Origin: Baffinella frigidus
Lineage: Eukaryota; Cryptophyceae; Cryptomonadales; Baffinellaceae
Direction of reading: 5' to 3'
NCBI GenBank assembly: GCA_026770585.1
Contig: MU646694.1
Coordinates: 212,429 to 223,478 of the forward strand
DNA length: 11,050 bases
Below are positions 1 through 8,400 of this stretch, one piece after another. Position 1 is the first letter of the stretch. Each line of letters opens with the position of its first letter. A program made the position numbers and the translations under genes. The notes under the pieces were generated by a model that ran no database searches, had not been told where the DNA came from, and saw only the letters and a program-made list of their open reading frames with translations.

Positions 1-195
1 GTGAGGGGTTAGGGGTTAGGGGTTAGGGGTTAGGGGTTAGGGGTTTGGGGTGAGGGGTGAGGGGTTAAGGGTTAAGGGTTAGGGGTGAGGGGTGAGGGGT
101 TAGGGGTGAGGGGTTAGGGGTTAGGGGTTAGGGGTTAGGGGTTAGGGGTTAAGGGTAAGGGGTTAGGGGTAAGGGGTAAGGGGTTACGGGTTAGC
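1..195. repeat. TTAGGGG heptamer array (telomere-like, degenerate)
   Basis: The array has period 7 with the unit GGGGTTA and variants GGGGTGA, AGGGTTA, GGGGTAA and GGGGTTT. The unit differs from the TTTAGGG units that dominate 6390-11050. It is cut by the window start, so its full length is unknown. Confidence 0.9.
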
Positions 196-1023
196 GTTCA
201 TGGGCTTGGTGCCAGGTTCTTCAGAGCCCTACCACGGTCAACTGGCCAAATGATTTATGTTACTGTTTGGTGCCAGCTATTTTACAGTCCCACCTTTGTT
301 CTCTTCTTCTTCTTCTTCTTCTTTATTACCCTCGAGCATTTTGAAAAGTGATCTACTACTACTTACACCGCTTTAAGTCGGGCGGGCTTGACGATTTTCC
401 ATACGTCCCCCAGCTATGCCTGCCTGGTGTATCTACCCTCCCAGCACGCAACCTTCCTGTTTTAGTCAAGAGACATGTGACTCTCGGCCACACACCCAAA
501 CCCTAAACCCTTGACCTAAACCTGAACCAGAAACCAGGCGACCGCGTGCAGACCGGATGCGGCTGAATCGGACAGGGTATTTAAACTACGGAATTAGACT
601 ATGATTTCCCTCAAGGCTCCTACACGACACGCGGACCGTAGGGCCTACCGTATGCGATTTGCCGTGTTTCCACAAACAGCAGCCTAAGCTACCGTTGTAG
701 AAACCCTTTCCGTAGTCCAACACCGTATGCTAGGTACCTTTTTCCCGCAATTTTGCGCCTACCGTAGTCCAACGCCTGATGGTAGCTACCCGATTTTCGG
801 GTAGCTACCATTTTCGGGTAGCTAAAACCGTCTTATGCAAATCTGAGACACGCCCGGGTTGTGGTGAATCTCGGAATATAAATGGATCAGTTGCGCGTGT
901 GCTCTATCTCACGCCTGTGTTTTATGCCTGAAATAGCACATCCACCGTTGTCATACGCGTTGGAAGCCTTAAGATCCCAACATATTCTGCAATGTTCCGA
1001 AATGACATGGTGTTGAATATTGA
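196..1023. other. Spacer without a supported gene
   Basis: Mixed-composition DNA. It holds a TTC run at 301-323, a few C-strand telomere-like units at 487-535, a repeated 12-mer CCGTAGTCCAAC at 711 and 763, and the hairpin at 779-811. No open frame with convincing composition or splice boundaries was seen. Confidence 0.5.
779..811. repeat. Perfect hairpin, GGTAGCTACC family
   Basis: ATGGTAGCTACCCGA (779-793), loop TTT, then its exact reverse complement (797-811): a 15-bp perfect stem. A further TTCGGGTAGCTA follows at once. Related units are at 1951-2058 and 5978-5999. Confidence 0.85.
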
Positions 1024-1220
1024 TGGGGGGGAGGCTTGGAGGAGGAGAAGCCTGGAGCAGCACTCGGAGATCCACACTCGAGAGCCCTCACCCCGGATTC
1101 AATCCTTGCAAACCTCAACAGCTACTTGAAGAAAGGGCGTCCAACCACTGATCAGCCACCGGTGCCTTCACAGAGCGGTCCACCTAAACGATTCTGGTGC
1201 TCATTTCAATCCAAACCAGG
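1024..1220 (+). CDS. Weak candidate plus-strand exon
   Basis: An open frame from about 1024 (after TGA at 1021) runs to a good donor, CCAGG|GTAAGG at 1221. It contains LEEEKPGAALGDPHSRALTP and later YLKKGRPTTDQPPVPSQSG. Composition is protein-like and disordered, with no recognised domain and no ATG at the 5' end. It could join to 1483-1560 in phase, through a 262-nt intron. No homology is claimed. Confidence 0.25.
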
Positions 1221-1482
1221 GTAAGGGGCTTGAAGTGATCCCTGGAAATCCGGGGAAGACAGGCATCGGCGGCTGCTCTTTATCTAGAAAGTATTTGCAA
1301 AGAACGTTGCTCGGTATGTTCGGTGTCTTCCAAGTAGACCTCGGCAGAAAAAAAATACTAGACGGGGACGAGTGGGGCACACACGACATTCTTCTGAGGA
1401 CAGTGTCGACGCCATCCCACATGTTATTGTGTTCCCCTGCAGACCAGCCACACGCGTTTCACTGAATGCTGCACTTTCACAG

Positions 1483-1560
1483 GGTCTCATTTCTGATGAG
1501 ACAATTGTCGAAGGAGAAAGTTGTAGAAAAATGGCGAAAGAGTACACCGGGGAAAGAAAG
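1483..1560 (+). CDS. Weak candidate plus-strand exon (basic helix)
   Basis: After CTTTCACAG the frame VSFLMRQLSKEKVVEKWRKS continues to GKE and the donor AAG|GTGGAG. Its incoming phase matches the donor at 1221. A second frame here is also open and protein-like, so the choice is uncertain. The 133-codon open frame through 1867 runs into the MITE-like element at 1567 and is not a real gene end to end. Confidence 0.22.
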
Positions 1561-1566
1561 GTGGAG

Positions 1567-1753
1567 TAGAGCTATTCCGGTAGAACTTGTCGCGTTTTCG
1601 ACTTCGAGATTTCAAGATTTCAGACTTCAATTTGTTTTAAAGGGCGTGAAACGTTTTAAAACACATCGTTTCAAATCTCATGGTACAAATGAAGTCTTGA
1701 AGTCTCGAAGTCTTGAAATCGAAAACGCGACAAGTCCTACCGGAAAAGCTCTA
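1567..1753. mobile_element. MITE-like element with TA flanks
   Basis: Inverted arms of about 65-70 bp each begin TAGAGCTATTCCGGTAG on the left and TAGAGCTTTTCCGGTAG on the reversed right end (one mismatch in 17). Similarity stops outside the TA on both sides. TA duplication is characteristic of Tc1/mariner-type insertion. It is non-autonomous: no transposase coding was seen. An inner GAAACG/CGTTTC pairing lies in the loop. Confidence 0.75.
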
Positions 1754-1814
1754 GATGCACAGGAGATGTATAGCTGCATGCACAGCCCTTTCCCGATACC
1801 CATGGTGTGCTTCT

Positions 1815-1867
1815 CGAAGTTGTTGGACACCATTTTGAAACCACGAAGTTGTTGGACACCATTTTGA
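1815..1867. repeat. Tandem duplication, 24-bp identical units, period 29
   Basis: CGAAGTTGTTGGACACCATT plus TTGA occurs at 1815-1838 and again at 1844-1867 with no mismatch, separated by 5 bp. Confidence 0.9.
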
Positions 1868-1950
1868 TTTTTGGTATCTGTAGGCTCACCGCCTCTTAAC
1901 AAATACATCCTATAGGTGTCAGTAGTGTGCATCAACAGGGGAGGGTGACT

Positions 1951-2058
1951 ATGGCAGCTATCCGATTTTCGAGTGGCTTCCCTACTTTGAGTATGGTAGT
2001 TACCCGGTGTTATGGTAAGTACCCGCTTTTCGGGTATGGTAGCTACCCGATTTTCGGG
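1951..2058. repeat. Degenerate cluster of GGTAGCTACCCGATTTTCGGG units
   Basis: Four units lie at 1951-1971, 1991-2009, 2010-2033 and 2034-2058, each built from ATGG(T/C)AGCTA(C/T)CCGATTTTCGGG or part of it. The last matches the hairpin at 779-811 closely. Each full unit can fold on its own. Confidence 0.8.
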
Positions 2059-2119
2059 CGAGTGGCAAGCAAGGACGCGCGCTGCCCACAGAGACAGACG
2101 CCAGAAGTGGTCAAACGGC

Positions 2120-2266
2120 TCACGAACCGCATTCGGGTTGCTCTAGAGAATCGGCGCTCCGTTTCTCACGCGTATCGGTGGGCCGGTACTCAACGGGAGG
2201 TGTCTCAATTGTCCCTCCCGAAAACCCGTCGCAACCCACGACCGTTGCAATGTTGGATGCCGCCAT
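2120..2266 (-). CDS. Weak candidate small ORF or exon
   Basis: ATG at 2266 opens 48 codons to TGA at 2120: MAASNIATVVGCDGFSGG, then TIETPPVEYRPTDTREKRS. The frame also extends upstream to an AG at GCCCAG. Codon ends are GC-rich and the composition is protein-like, but no domain is recognised and no second copy exists to test the frame. Confidence 0.22.
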   Translation of the reverse strand: MAASNIATVVGCDGFSGGTIETPPVEYRPTDTREKRSADSLEQPECGS

Positions 2267-2329
2267 CCGCCATGGAGACACTGGGCGTTCTTTTCAAAAG
2301 CTGGGACCGGAATTCCAGCCCAAACTTTC

Positions 2330-2512
2330 TCATTTCAAAAGTCCGTTTCCCTTAGGATTCAGGTGAAAGTTTTTAAACCCCTTGAAAATTGAATCAAGTC
2401 TTCGCTCGGCAGCGGACGTGTCACAACGCATGGGAGTCACACGCAGGGGGTCGTGTTGCGGCTTGGAGCCACCCCCCTCCCTACTCCTTTCAGGCAACTG
2501 GCGGCTCACAAC
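2330..2512 (-). CDS. Weak candidate terminal exon
   Basis: After GAAAATCAG the frame opens for 60 codons to TGA. It contains VVSRQLPERSREGGGSKP and RRLDSIFKGFKNFHLNPKG. It is basic and soluble. It could be a last coding exon of a minus-strand gene, but its phase does not match the donor of the candidate at 2610-2717. No family is recognised. Confidence 0.25.
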   Translation of the reverse strand, partial: VVSRQLPERSREGGGSKPQHDPLRVTPMRCDTSAAERRLDSIFKGFKNFHLNPKGNGLLK

Positions 2513-2609
2513 CTGATTTTCCAGGCTCTTGCCCAGGACGCACACAAAATACCACCACCAATCAAATAAAAAAACCCCCAATAACAAACCAGGGACGACG
2601 ATATGGTAC

Positions 2610-2717
2610 CTGGCTCCTGATCCCCCATATTGAAGACAGATTTGCCAACCTTGAGGCCCCGTCGCGGAACTTTCTCGTGTTTTCCTATGATCTCCTCTTC
2701 TTTGTCGGTCGGCCGGC
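2610..2717 (-). CDS. Weak candidate internal exon (charged)
   Basis: The segment lies between GATCCGTGCAG and GAGCCAG|GTACCA, with 35 codons in phase 1 at both ends. It encodes RPTDKEEEIIGKHEKVPRRG and then LKVGKSVFNMGDQEP. Its charge and lack of low complexity make it the best coding candidate in 1-3400. It is not recognised, and no compatible neighbour exon was proven. Confidence 0.3.
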
Positions 2718-2792
2718 CTGCACGGATCGCGAGTCGCAAGAGGGGTTTAGGGAGTATGGCTGCGGGGAAGTTGGTCGCGGAAATTATTCGGA

Positions 2793-2914
2793 AATACGAC
2801 CCCCCTTGCTAAGGGGGTTACTAATACGACCCCTTGTTAAGGGGGTCACGTGTTAAGGGGGCGCCACCCAGCTGGCTACGCAGGGAGAAGCCACCCAGCT
2901 GCCTACGCGGAGAA
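2793..2914. repeat. Two short tandem duplications with hairpins
   Basis: AATACGACCCC...AAGGGGGT occurs at 2793 and 2823 (period 30). Each copy contains a hairpin: CCCCCTT-GCT-AAGGGGG at 2801-2817, and ACCCCTT-GTT-AAGGGG(G)GT around 2829-2846. Next comes GCCACCCAGCTG(G/C)CTACGC at 2863 and 2890 (period 27). Confidence 0.8.
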
Positions 2915-2939
2915 AAAAACTTCAGCATCAAAGCATTTC

Positions 2940-3229
2940 CGGTTACCTTATCCGCAGGAACCCCCCCTATGGCCCTACGGATTGCCTACCGCAGGGTCGT
3001 AGGTCGTTTCGCGTAAGGGTTGTTCGAAATCCCTTGGAAGTCTGCTGTGTGGCTGCTACGGATTCTGGTAAGAAACGTTAACCTGTCTACTCACATAGAT
3101 CGGGCGAACAGAGATGCCACGAGGCACCCACGACTGTTAACAATTTTGTTTTTAAAATCTCAATACAGAGTCTGTCCGGTTTAGGGATATCCCGGTACGA
3201 GACGTATCCGAGCAAGTTAATAGCGGCGG
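2940..3229. other. Spacer, nothing supported
   Basis: No open frame with splice signals, no repeats and no structural RNA signature recognised. Confidence 0.4.
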
Positions 3230-3384
3230 AACCTATAATTAGTTTTGTAAAGCAACTCGTTCTGGTACCAATTACAAAACAAGGTCCATTTAAAACTAAA
3301 AAGGGCTCCAATTCCTTTTTAAACGAGGTCTTGTTTTATAATTTGTACCAGGAACGAGTTACTTTACAAAACTAATTATAGGTT
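3230..3384. mobile_element. Fold-back (MITE-like) element
   Basis: A near-perfect inverted repeat: left arm 3230-3304, right arm 3314-3384, loop 9 nt. Both ends read AACCTATAATTAGTTTTG inward. Arms differ by scattered substitutions and small indels. It is AT-rich, in contrast to its surroundings. No clear target duplication lies outside AACC/GGTT. If the element starts inside, at TAATTAG, the TA flanks would fit a mariner-type insertion. Confidence 0.7.
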
Positions 3385-3843
3385 GCAAGCCTATGAAAGT
3401 CGACCTTCGTGGGATCGTTCCTTACGGCTCATAGACTATTGTATCACTCAACTCAAGGCTTAAGGGCCTAGCTAGGACCTGTCTGGAGAGTAACAACGAA
3501 GAATGGAGAGTAACAGAGGAGAAGAAGAGGCACGGGATCCAGGTGGATGGGAGTGCACGTGTGACGACTTGAGTTGGGCAGATGCAGGCTTTGACATCAT
3601 TCGTTGAACTGCTCAGGAAATCAAATACAGAAGAAGAAGAAGAAAAAAAAAAACAGTACTGACATCGCGAGACAGGTGCGGCATGAGTGAACGCCTCTCT
3701 CTGCCATGCCCGGGGCCATGTCCAAAACAAAGCCTTCTGTAAAGTGCACTGGGGCTGCAACCAAAAGTCTTACCACGCCAGAGCCCTGGAAGGGGTCGCA
3801 ACTTCACCTCAGTGCAGCGGGTTTCTAAAGTCATGAGCGTTCA
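3385..3843. other. Spacer with one possible minus-strand exon start at 3608
   Basis: The minus strand has a strong acceptor context: a TTCTTC/T-rich run (plus-strand A/AGA run 3630-3654), then CCTGAGCAG and an open frame from 3608 containing QRMMSKPASAQLKSSHVHSH. It would accept a phase-1 donor. No end or family could be supported, so it is not called as a gene. Confidence 0.25.
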
Positions 3844-4049
3844 TCAAAAGTGGCCAGCGTAGCTCTCGTGAAACGGTTGGGTCTTGGCGTCAGTAAAGTT
3901 GACTGTACGACAACTTTTGACTTGGTCTGTAAAGTGATCGGCGTGATACCGAAGTACTCGGACCAACTCTTGGCCCGGAACGATTCGGTTTCCAGCTTGT
4001 AGATCCGTGTCGGCGAGAAGAGCGGAGAAAGGCTCCACCTCCACGGCAG
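3844..4049 (-). CDS. Candidate cytoplasmic-tail exon, possibly terminal
   Basis: This open frame follows TCTCACTGCAG: two bases, 67 codons and TGA. It begins AVEVEPFSALLADTDL and contains GNRIVPGQELVRVLRYHADH and ends ESYAGHF. It is soluble and charged, as expected after the membrane segment. A partial copy of its start at 4300-4328 keeps AVxVEPFSA. Up to where they diverge, four codons differ synonymously and only one non-synonymously, which favours this frame over the second open frame on the same strand. The phase needs an unseen exon between it and exon 10. The family of the tail is not recognised. Confidence 0.42.
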
Positions 4050-4053
4050 CTGC

Positions 4054-4145
4054 AGTGAGAGAGAGCGTGTGTGTGAGAGAGAGATTGCGTGTTAATGCTA
4101 CGAAGAGATGACGAGAGAGAGAGCGAGAGAGAGAGAGACACACAC
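4054..4145. repeat. GA-rich microsatellite
   Basis: Interrupted GA/GT runs on the plus strand. On the minus strand this is a CT tract ending at CACTGCAG, the acceptor of the candidate exon at 4049. Confidence 0.85.
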
Positions 4146-4147
4146 AA

Positions 4148-4186
<39 letters not shown>

Positions 4187-4264
4187 CATCTATCTATCTA
4201 TCTATCTATCTATCTATATATATATAGATATATGTATGCACATATATATACATATATATATATA
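4148..4264. repeat. ATCT tetranucleotide array passing into TA repeats
   Basis: About 17 ATCT units (one ATCC variant) from 4148 to 4216, then TA/TATG/CATA-rich repeats to about 4264. Open frames across it encode only Tyr/Ser/Ile runs and are artefacts. Confidence 0.95.
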
Positions 4265-4299
4265 TACACACATGAAAGACAGAGACAGAGAACACCGAT

Positions 4300-4328
4300 C
4301 GCAGAGAAAGGTTCCACCATGACGGCAG
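4300..4328 (-). pseudogene. Partial second copy of the candidate tail exon start
   Basis: After CTCCGCAG this segment encodes AVMVEPFSA, matching the start of the exon at 4049-3844 (23 of 28 aligned bases identical). The similarity ends within about 30 nt and the sequence runs into microsatellite. Both copies have a CT-rich tract on their 5' sense side. It is probably a relic. Confidence 0.45.
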
Positions 4329-4357
4329 CTGCGGAGAGACCTGTGTCAATGCTATCG

Positions 4358-4503
4358 AGAGAGAGAGATGGATAGATAGAGAGAGGGAGATAGCGAAAAA
4401 GAGAGAGACAGAGAGATAGAGAGAGAGAGAAAGAGCGAGAGAGAAAGAGAGATAGAGAAAGAGAGAGAGAGAGACCGAAAGATAAAGATATATATATGTA
4501 TAC

Positions 4504-4599
<96 letters not shown>

Positions 4600-4600
4600 G
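4358..4600. repeat. GA - TA - GA composite microsatellite
   Basis: GA/GATA-rich tract (4358-4486), TA-rich tract (4487-4549, purest 4513-4548), then nearly pure GA (4551-4590). The minus-strand open frames rich in Leu/Ser here are repeat translations. Confidence 0.95.
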
Positions 4601-4621
4601 ACGACACACTCTGAGTCAAAG

Positions 4622-5082
4622 GCTCCAACAGCAGGATCTTCAGCAGCACAAATCAGATCAAATCATTCAAGATTCCTCCGGGCAAGCAGTGTGCCTTGCC
4701 CAAACCGCAAACCCTCACGGGCCGATCAAACCGACGATTTTCCATTTTCAATTTCAAGGAAAAATGGCTCCATAGACGTCGGAATCCGCCGGCCTCAAAG
4801 GGAAATACGTGACCTCAAATGCGACGATTTGCTCAGGCTGTGAGGGTTGGTGGAAGGACGCAAGGGCGTACCAACTTGCCGACTTAACGCGGGGGTGTCA
4901 ACTTTTGGACCACGCATCACCACGCTGATAGTAGTAAAAAAGAAAGAGCACCATTCTGGTACACAACCAGGTATCATAAACAACTCAACGATTTAGATAT
5001 TTTGCAGCCTAGAAATGGCTCAAAGCCCCACTCAAAAATGGCTCCAATCCCCAGGATCTCCAGCAGCACATATCAGATCAAA
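4622..5082. repeat. Dispersed duplicate, offset 420
   Basis: GCTCCAACAGCAGGATCTTC...CAGATCAAATCA at 4622-4665 recurs at about 5042-5085 as GCTCCAATCCCCAGGATCTC...CAGATCAAATCA, with a few substitutions. The coordinates span both copies and the sequence between them. Confidence 0.75.
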
Positions 5083-5344
5083 TCAATCTTGCCAACTTAA
5101 AACGGGGGTGGAATCACTTGCCAACTTAACACGGGGGTGTAAACTTTTGGACCGCGCATCCCCAGGCTAAGAGTAGTAAAAAAACAAGAGCACGATTCTG
5201 GTACACAACCAGGTATCGTAAACAACTAAACTTTATAGATTTTTTCAAGCCTAGAAATGGCTCCAATACCCACTCAGAAATTGCTCCAAGCCCCACTCAG
5301 AAATGGCTCCAAGCCCTTGTGAGAAATGGCTCCAAGCCCCATGC
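4874..5344. repeat. Tandem segmental duplication (offset 242) with terminal 23-bp minisatellite
   Basis: Copy A (4874-5056) and copy B (5116-5344) share ACTTGCC(G/A)ACTTAAC..., TTCTGGTACACAACCAGGTA and CCTAGAAATGGCTC, all offset by 242. A fragment of the unit start also lies at 5087-5110. Each copy ends in a 23-bp minisatellite, (A)GAAATGGCTCCAAGCCCCACTC: two units at 5011-5056, four at 5253-5344. On the minus strand both copies have an open frame with MRGPKVDTPALSRQ or MRGPKVYTPVLSWQ, but most differences are non-synonymous, so coding is not supported. Confidence 0.85.
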
Positions 5345-5360
5345 AGGACGGGGGCGGTAC

Positions 5361-5417
5361 CAAGCGGGTGCAGATGAAGAAGCAGCATATAAAAGACAGG
5401 GGCACAACGATCGCCAC
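5361..5417 (-). CDS. Exon 10: transmembrane helix
   Basis: This 57-nt exon, phase 0 at both ends, follows CAACACGCAG and ends at TTG|GTACCG. It encodes VAIVVPLSFICCFFICTRL, a continuous hydrophobic helix with an arginine near its C-terminal end, as expected for a stop-transfer anchor. The intron before it is 1405 nt and contains the TTTAGGG array, an inverted-repeat element and a GTTGAGG-rich tract. The long open frame over this stretch in another minus frame (about 5251-5547) is a low-complexity shadow. Confidence 0.62.
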
Positions 5418-8400
5418 CTGCGTGTTGAGGTTGAGGTTTGAGGTGTTGAGGGTGTTGAGGTTTGAGGCGTTGAAGGCGTTGAGGTTTGAGGTCTTGAGGT
5501 TTTGGGGGATTCAGGACTTTAGGGGATGGGAAATGATTGGGGGCCAATTCGCGACGTTATACACGGGGGAGGCTCAACGTGTGGTGACAACACCCAAAAA
5601 ACTCCAGGCGGGAAACTCCTCGGTTTCAGGGTGGACAGCATACGATATTGATACGGTAGGACCTAGGGCTCTTAGCTCTTCCTGACACGGGTTAACTAAT
5701 CCAAAAGTTCAAATTTGCACCAAACCCCCGAGGAATTGACCTCTGGTCTCGTCAAATTGACGAGACCAAATCGCGTGGGACAGAGCTATGGCTCCTACAT
5801 GAGACGCGTTAGTGTGACACCGTACACGAACCCCCTGAATTCGAGAAGGTTATAGAGGATTATTACCGATTGCATAGGGGACTATTCCGAATCCACTGAA
5901 TTTGAGGAGGTCCCCGGTTATGTTGGAGCACGCGCCCCACCCTAACCATAAACCCTAACCCCTAAACCTTAAACCCTCCAGCTACCGAAGGGTAGCTGGC
6001 ATGGCGGCTGAGCCACACGGTCGGGGCATGCTAGACTTGGGACAATGAATGCCTCCCGCCACTTGGAGGACCCTGGGTCAGGGCACACCAGTAGCATTGC
6101 AAAACAACCTCAACCCTAAACCGTAAACCCTATACCATAAACCGTTCCGAAATGAGATGACGGTCGACACCTGGCCCAATATCCTGATGAATAGAACCAC
6201 CTCGCCGCTCTCTGGGACGCAATCTCTGGGGGGAACTGGTTCACTTCCTTTGAATTATGATTGCGCATGGGGCTGATGCATAGACTCGCCCGCCTTCAAT
6301 TACAGAGGCCTTGACATCTGTGCATAACTATTTTCATCAGGATATTGGGCCGGGTGTCGACCGTCATCTCATTTTGGAACGGTATAAAGGTGTAGGGTTT
6401 AGGGTTTAGGGTCGAGGTTTAGGGTTTAGGGTTTAGGGTTTAGGGTTTAGGGTTTAGGGTTTAGGGTTTAGGGTTTAGGGTTGAGGGTTTAGGGTTGAGG
6501 GTTTAGGGTTTAGGGTTTAGGGTTTAGGGTTTAGGGTTTAGGGTTTAGGGGTTGGGGTTTGAGGTTTAGGGTTTGGGGTTTAGGGATTAGGGTTTAGCGT
6601 TGAGGGTTTAGGGTTTATGGTTTAGAGTTTAGGGTTCAGGGTGTAGGGTTTAGCGCATGGGGTTTATGGTTTAGGGTTTAGGGTTTAGGTTCGAGGTTTA
6701 GGGTTTAGGGTTTAGGGTTTAGGGTTTAGGGTTTAGGGTTTAGGGTTTAGGGTTTAGGGTTTAGGGTTTAGGGTTTAGGGTTTAGGGGTGATGGGTTAGG
6801 GTTCAGGAATATGGGCAGGTACCGTGTACGCAATCGGCCAGACCGGGACGGTTTCCTCGGGTTCCAGAACCAGCTTTGGCTCTTCGATTGGTACCTGCGG
6901 AACCGTACGGTTAAGAGCTTAGAGGTTAGGGTTTGGTGGTTGAGGTGTGGGGTGTAGGGTTTAGTCAGCCTTTGGGTTGCAGGCTGCGGGTTTCGGGGTT
7001 CTGGGTTTGGGTCGTCGGGCTTCGGGCTTCGGGCTTCGGGTTTCGGGCGTCGGGTTACCATAGTCACGTAAAACGAGAAGCTTCGCGTGGCCTGGTAGAC
7101 GGTCTTGGAGACGAGGTCGACGATGGTGTCGTTTTTCCTGTCCCAGACCTTCGGGGCGGGAAATGTTACTTTTGAGATAAAACAGGGCTTCATTTGTTGT
7201 GTTTGAGGTGCTGTGATTTGTGGCGTGCAATTGCGTGGCCTCGGGCACGAACCTTTGTAGTCGTGTTCCAGACGTGCATTGCGACCCAGGGAAGCCGTGC
7301 CATTATCTCCGCCTGCCGAGTCGTCAAAGGGTGTTGTTAGGTGGCTTTCATGGTCAAAGGTCATTGATGGGCACAGGACGGTTTTCGTGTTCTCGATTCC
7401 TACTGCAGGCGTCGCTTGAGCTCTGTGGGGCAAAGACCCTCACGATGCTTTCGAAATACAACTGCCAAGACTTCCAGGACGTGTTTGCAACGGCTCACGA
7501 AGTTGAGCTGTACTGAATTCAATCTCACGGAGTTGAGCTTTACTGAATTCAATTTTATAGTTGTCCCTTACCTATAACCCCCTCCGGGTGAAACATCTTT
7601 GGGACGATCATGTGGTGAAATCCTCGGTTTTGTGAATCGGTTTATTGAATCAGTTTATTGAATCGGATGTAGGAGCTGGGCAGTGAGGAGGACCTGATCT
7701 CGACCGAAAGGGATGGAGAGGTTGGTGGCCTTGGAGGTTTTGAGCCCGCTCGGCGAGAAGCACACCCATTTTAAAACCCGGGGAGCTGTACAAGTGGGGC
7801 GTGTGTAGTATTTTTCATTGGTTTGGTCACGTTTCCTCCACCTGAAGCGGGGGACACGTGACTAACTCCCACAAAACGCCTACAATCGACATTTAAAAAG
7901 GGTGTTGGACCAGCCTCGTGTGGGTATGGTGGACCTGATCGCGATCGAAAGGGATGGAGAGGTTGGCAGCCTTCGAGATTCTGAGCCCGCTTGGCGAGAA
8001 GTACACCACGTTAGACACCTGCGAGGGAAGGGTGTAGGGTGTAGGGTTCAGGGGTTAGGGTTCAGGGGTGAGGGTTCAGGGGTTAGGATCAGGGGTTAGG
8101 GTTCAGGGGTTGAGGTTTAAGGTGCAGGGTTGAGGATTTACCCCCAGGGCGGCGGAAATACGTCAGGGACAGACTCCCGATTCAGACACCACACCCCGTT
8201 TTGAAAAAGGTGTTTGTGCGGGCAGGTTTTTGCCGCTGGTACAACGCGCTTTGGGAATCGTGATGCACGACCCGTTCACGTTCTTTCACGATTCGATTCG
8301 ATTCACGTTTCGAGCTGGTTCAAGGTTTCTCTTCGATTCAGGATTCGACACAAACAGGAAACGCAAGACGGCGGTGACGGAACCATGCGAAGAGAGACTG

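Noticed and set aside
2389-2856. 155-codon plus open frame
   Set aside because: No recognisable domain. It covers hairpin repeats, and the minus strand has better exon-like segments in the same interval.
4089-4649. Open frames rich in Ser/Leu/Tyr/Ile on both strands
   Set aside because: They are translations of GA, ATCT and TA microsatellites, with no domain and no complexity.
5251-5547. Minus open frame with KPQ...LKPQ repeats
   Set aside because: Low-complexity reading of the GTTGAGG tract and the 23-bp minisatellite. The transmembrane exon is in another frame.
5978-6105. Minus-strand open segment after GACCCAG as an extra exon between exons 9 and 10
   Set aside because: It ends by reading through a hairpin of the GGTAGCT family, has no donor in the needed phase, and is not needed to keep the frame.
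6391-6795. A true chromosome end
   Set aside because: The array is interrupted by variants and has exons and unique DNA on both sides, so it is interstitial.
6768-7433. 221-codon minus open frame as a single gene
   Set aside because: Its end is a translation of TTTAGGG-type repeats (Pro/Asn/Lys runs). Only the internal part 7059-7168 fits the spliced model.
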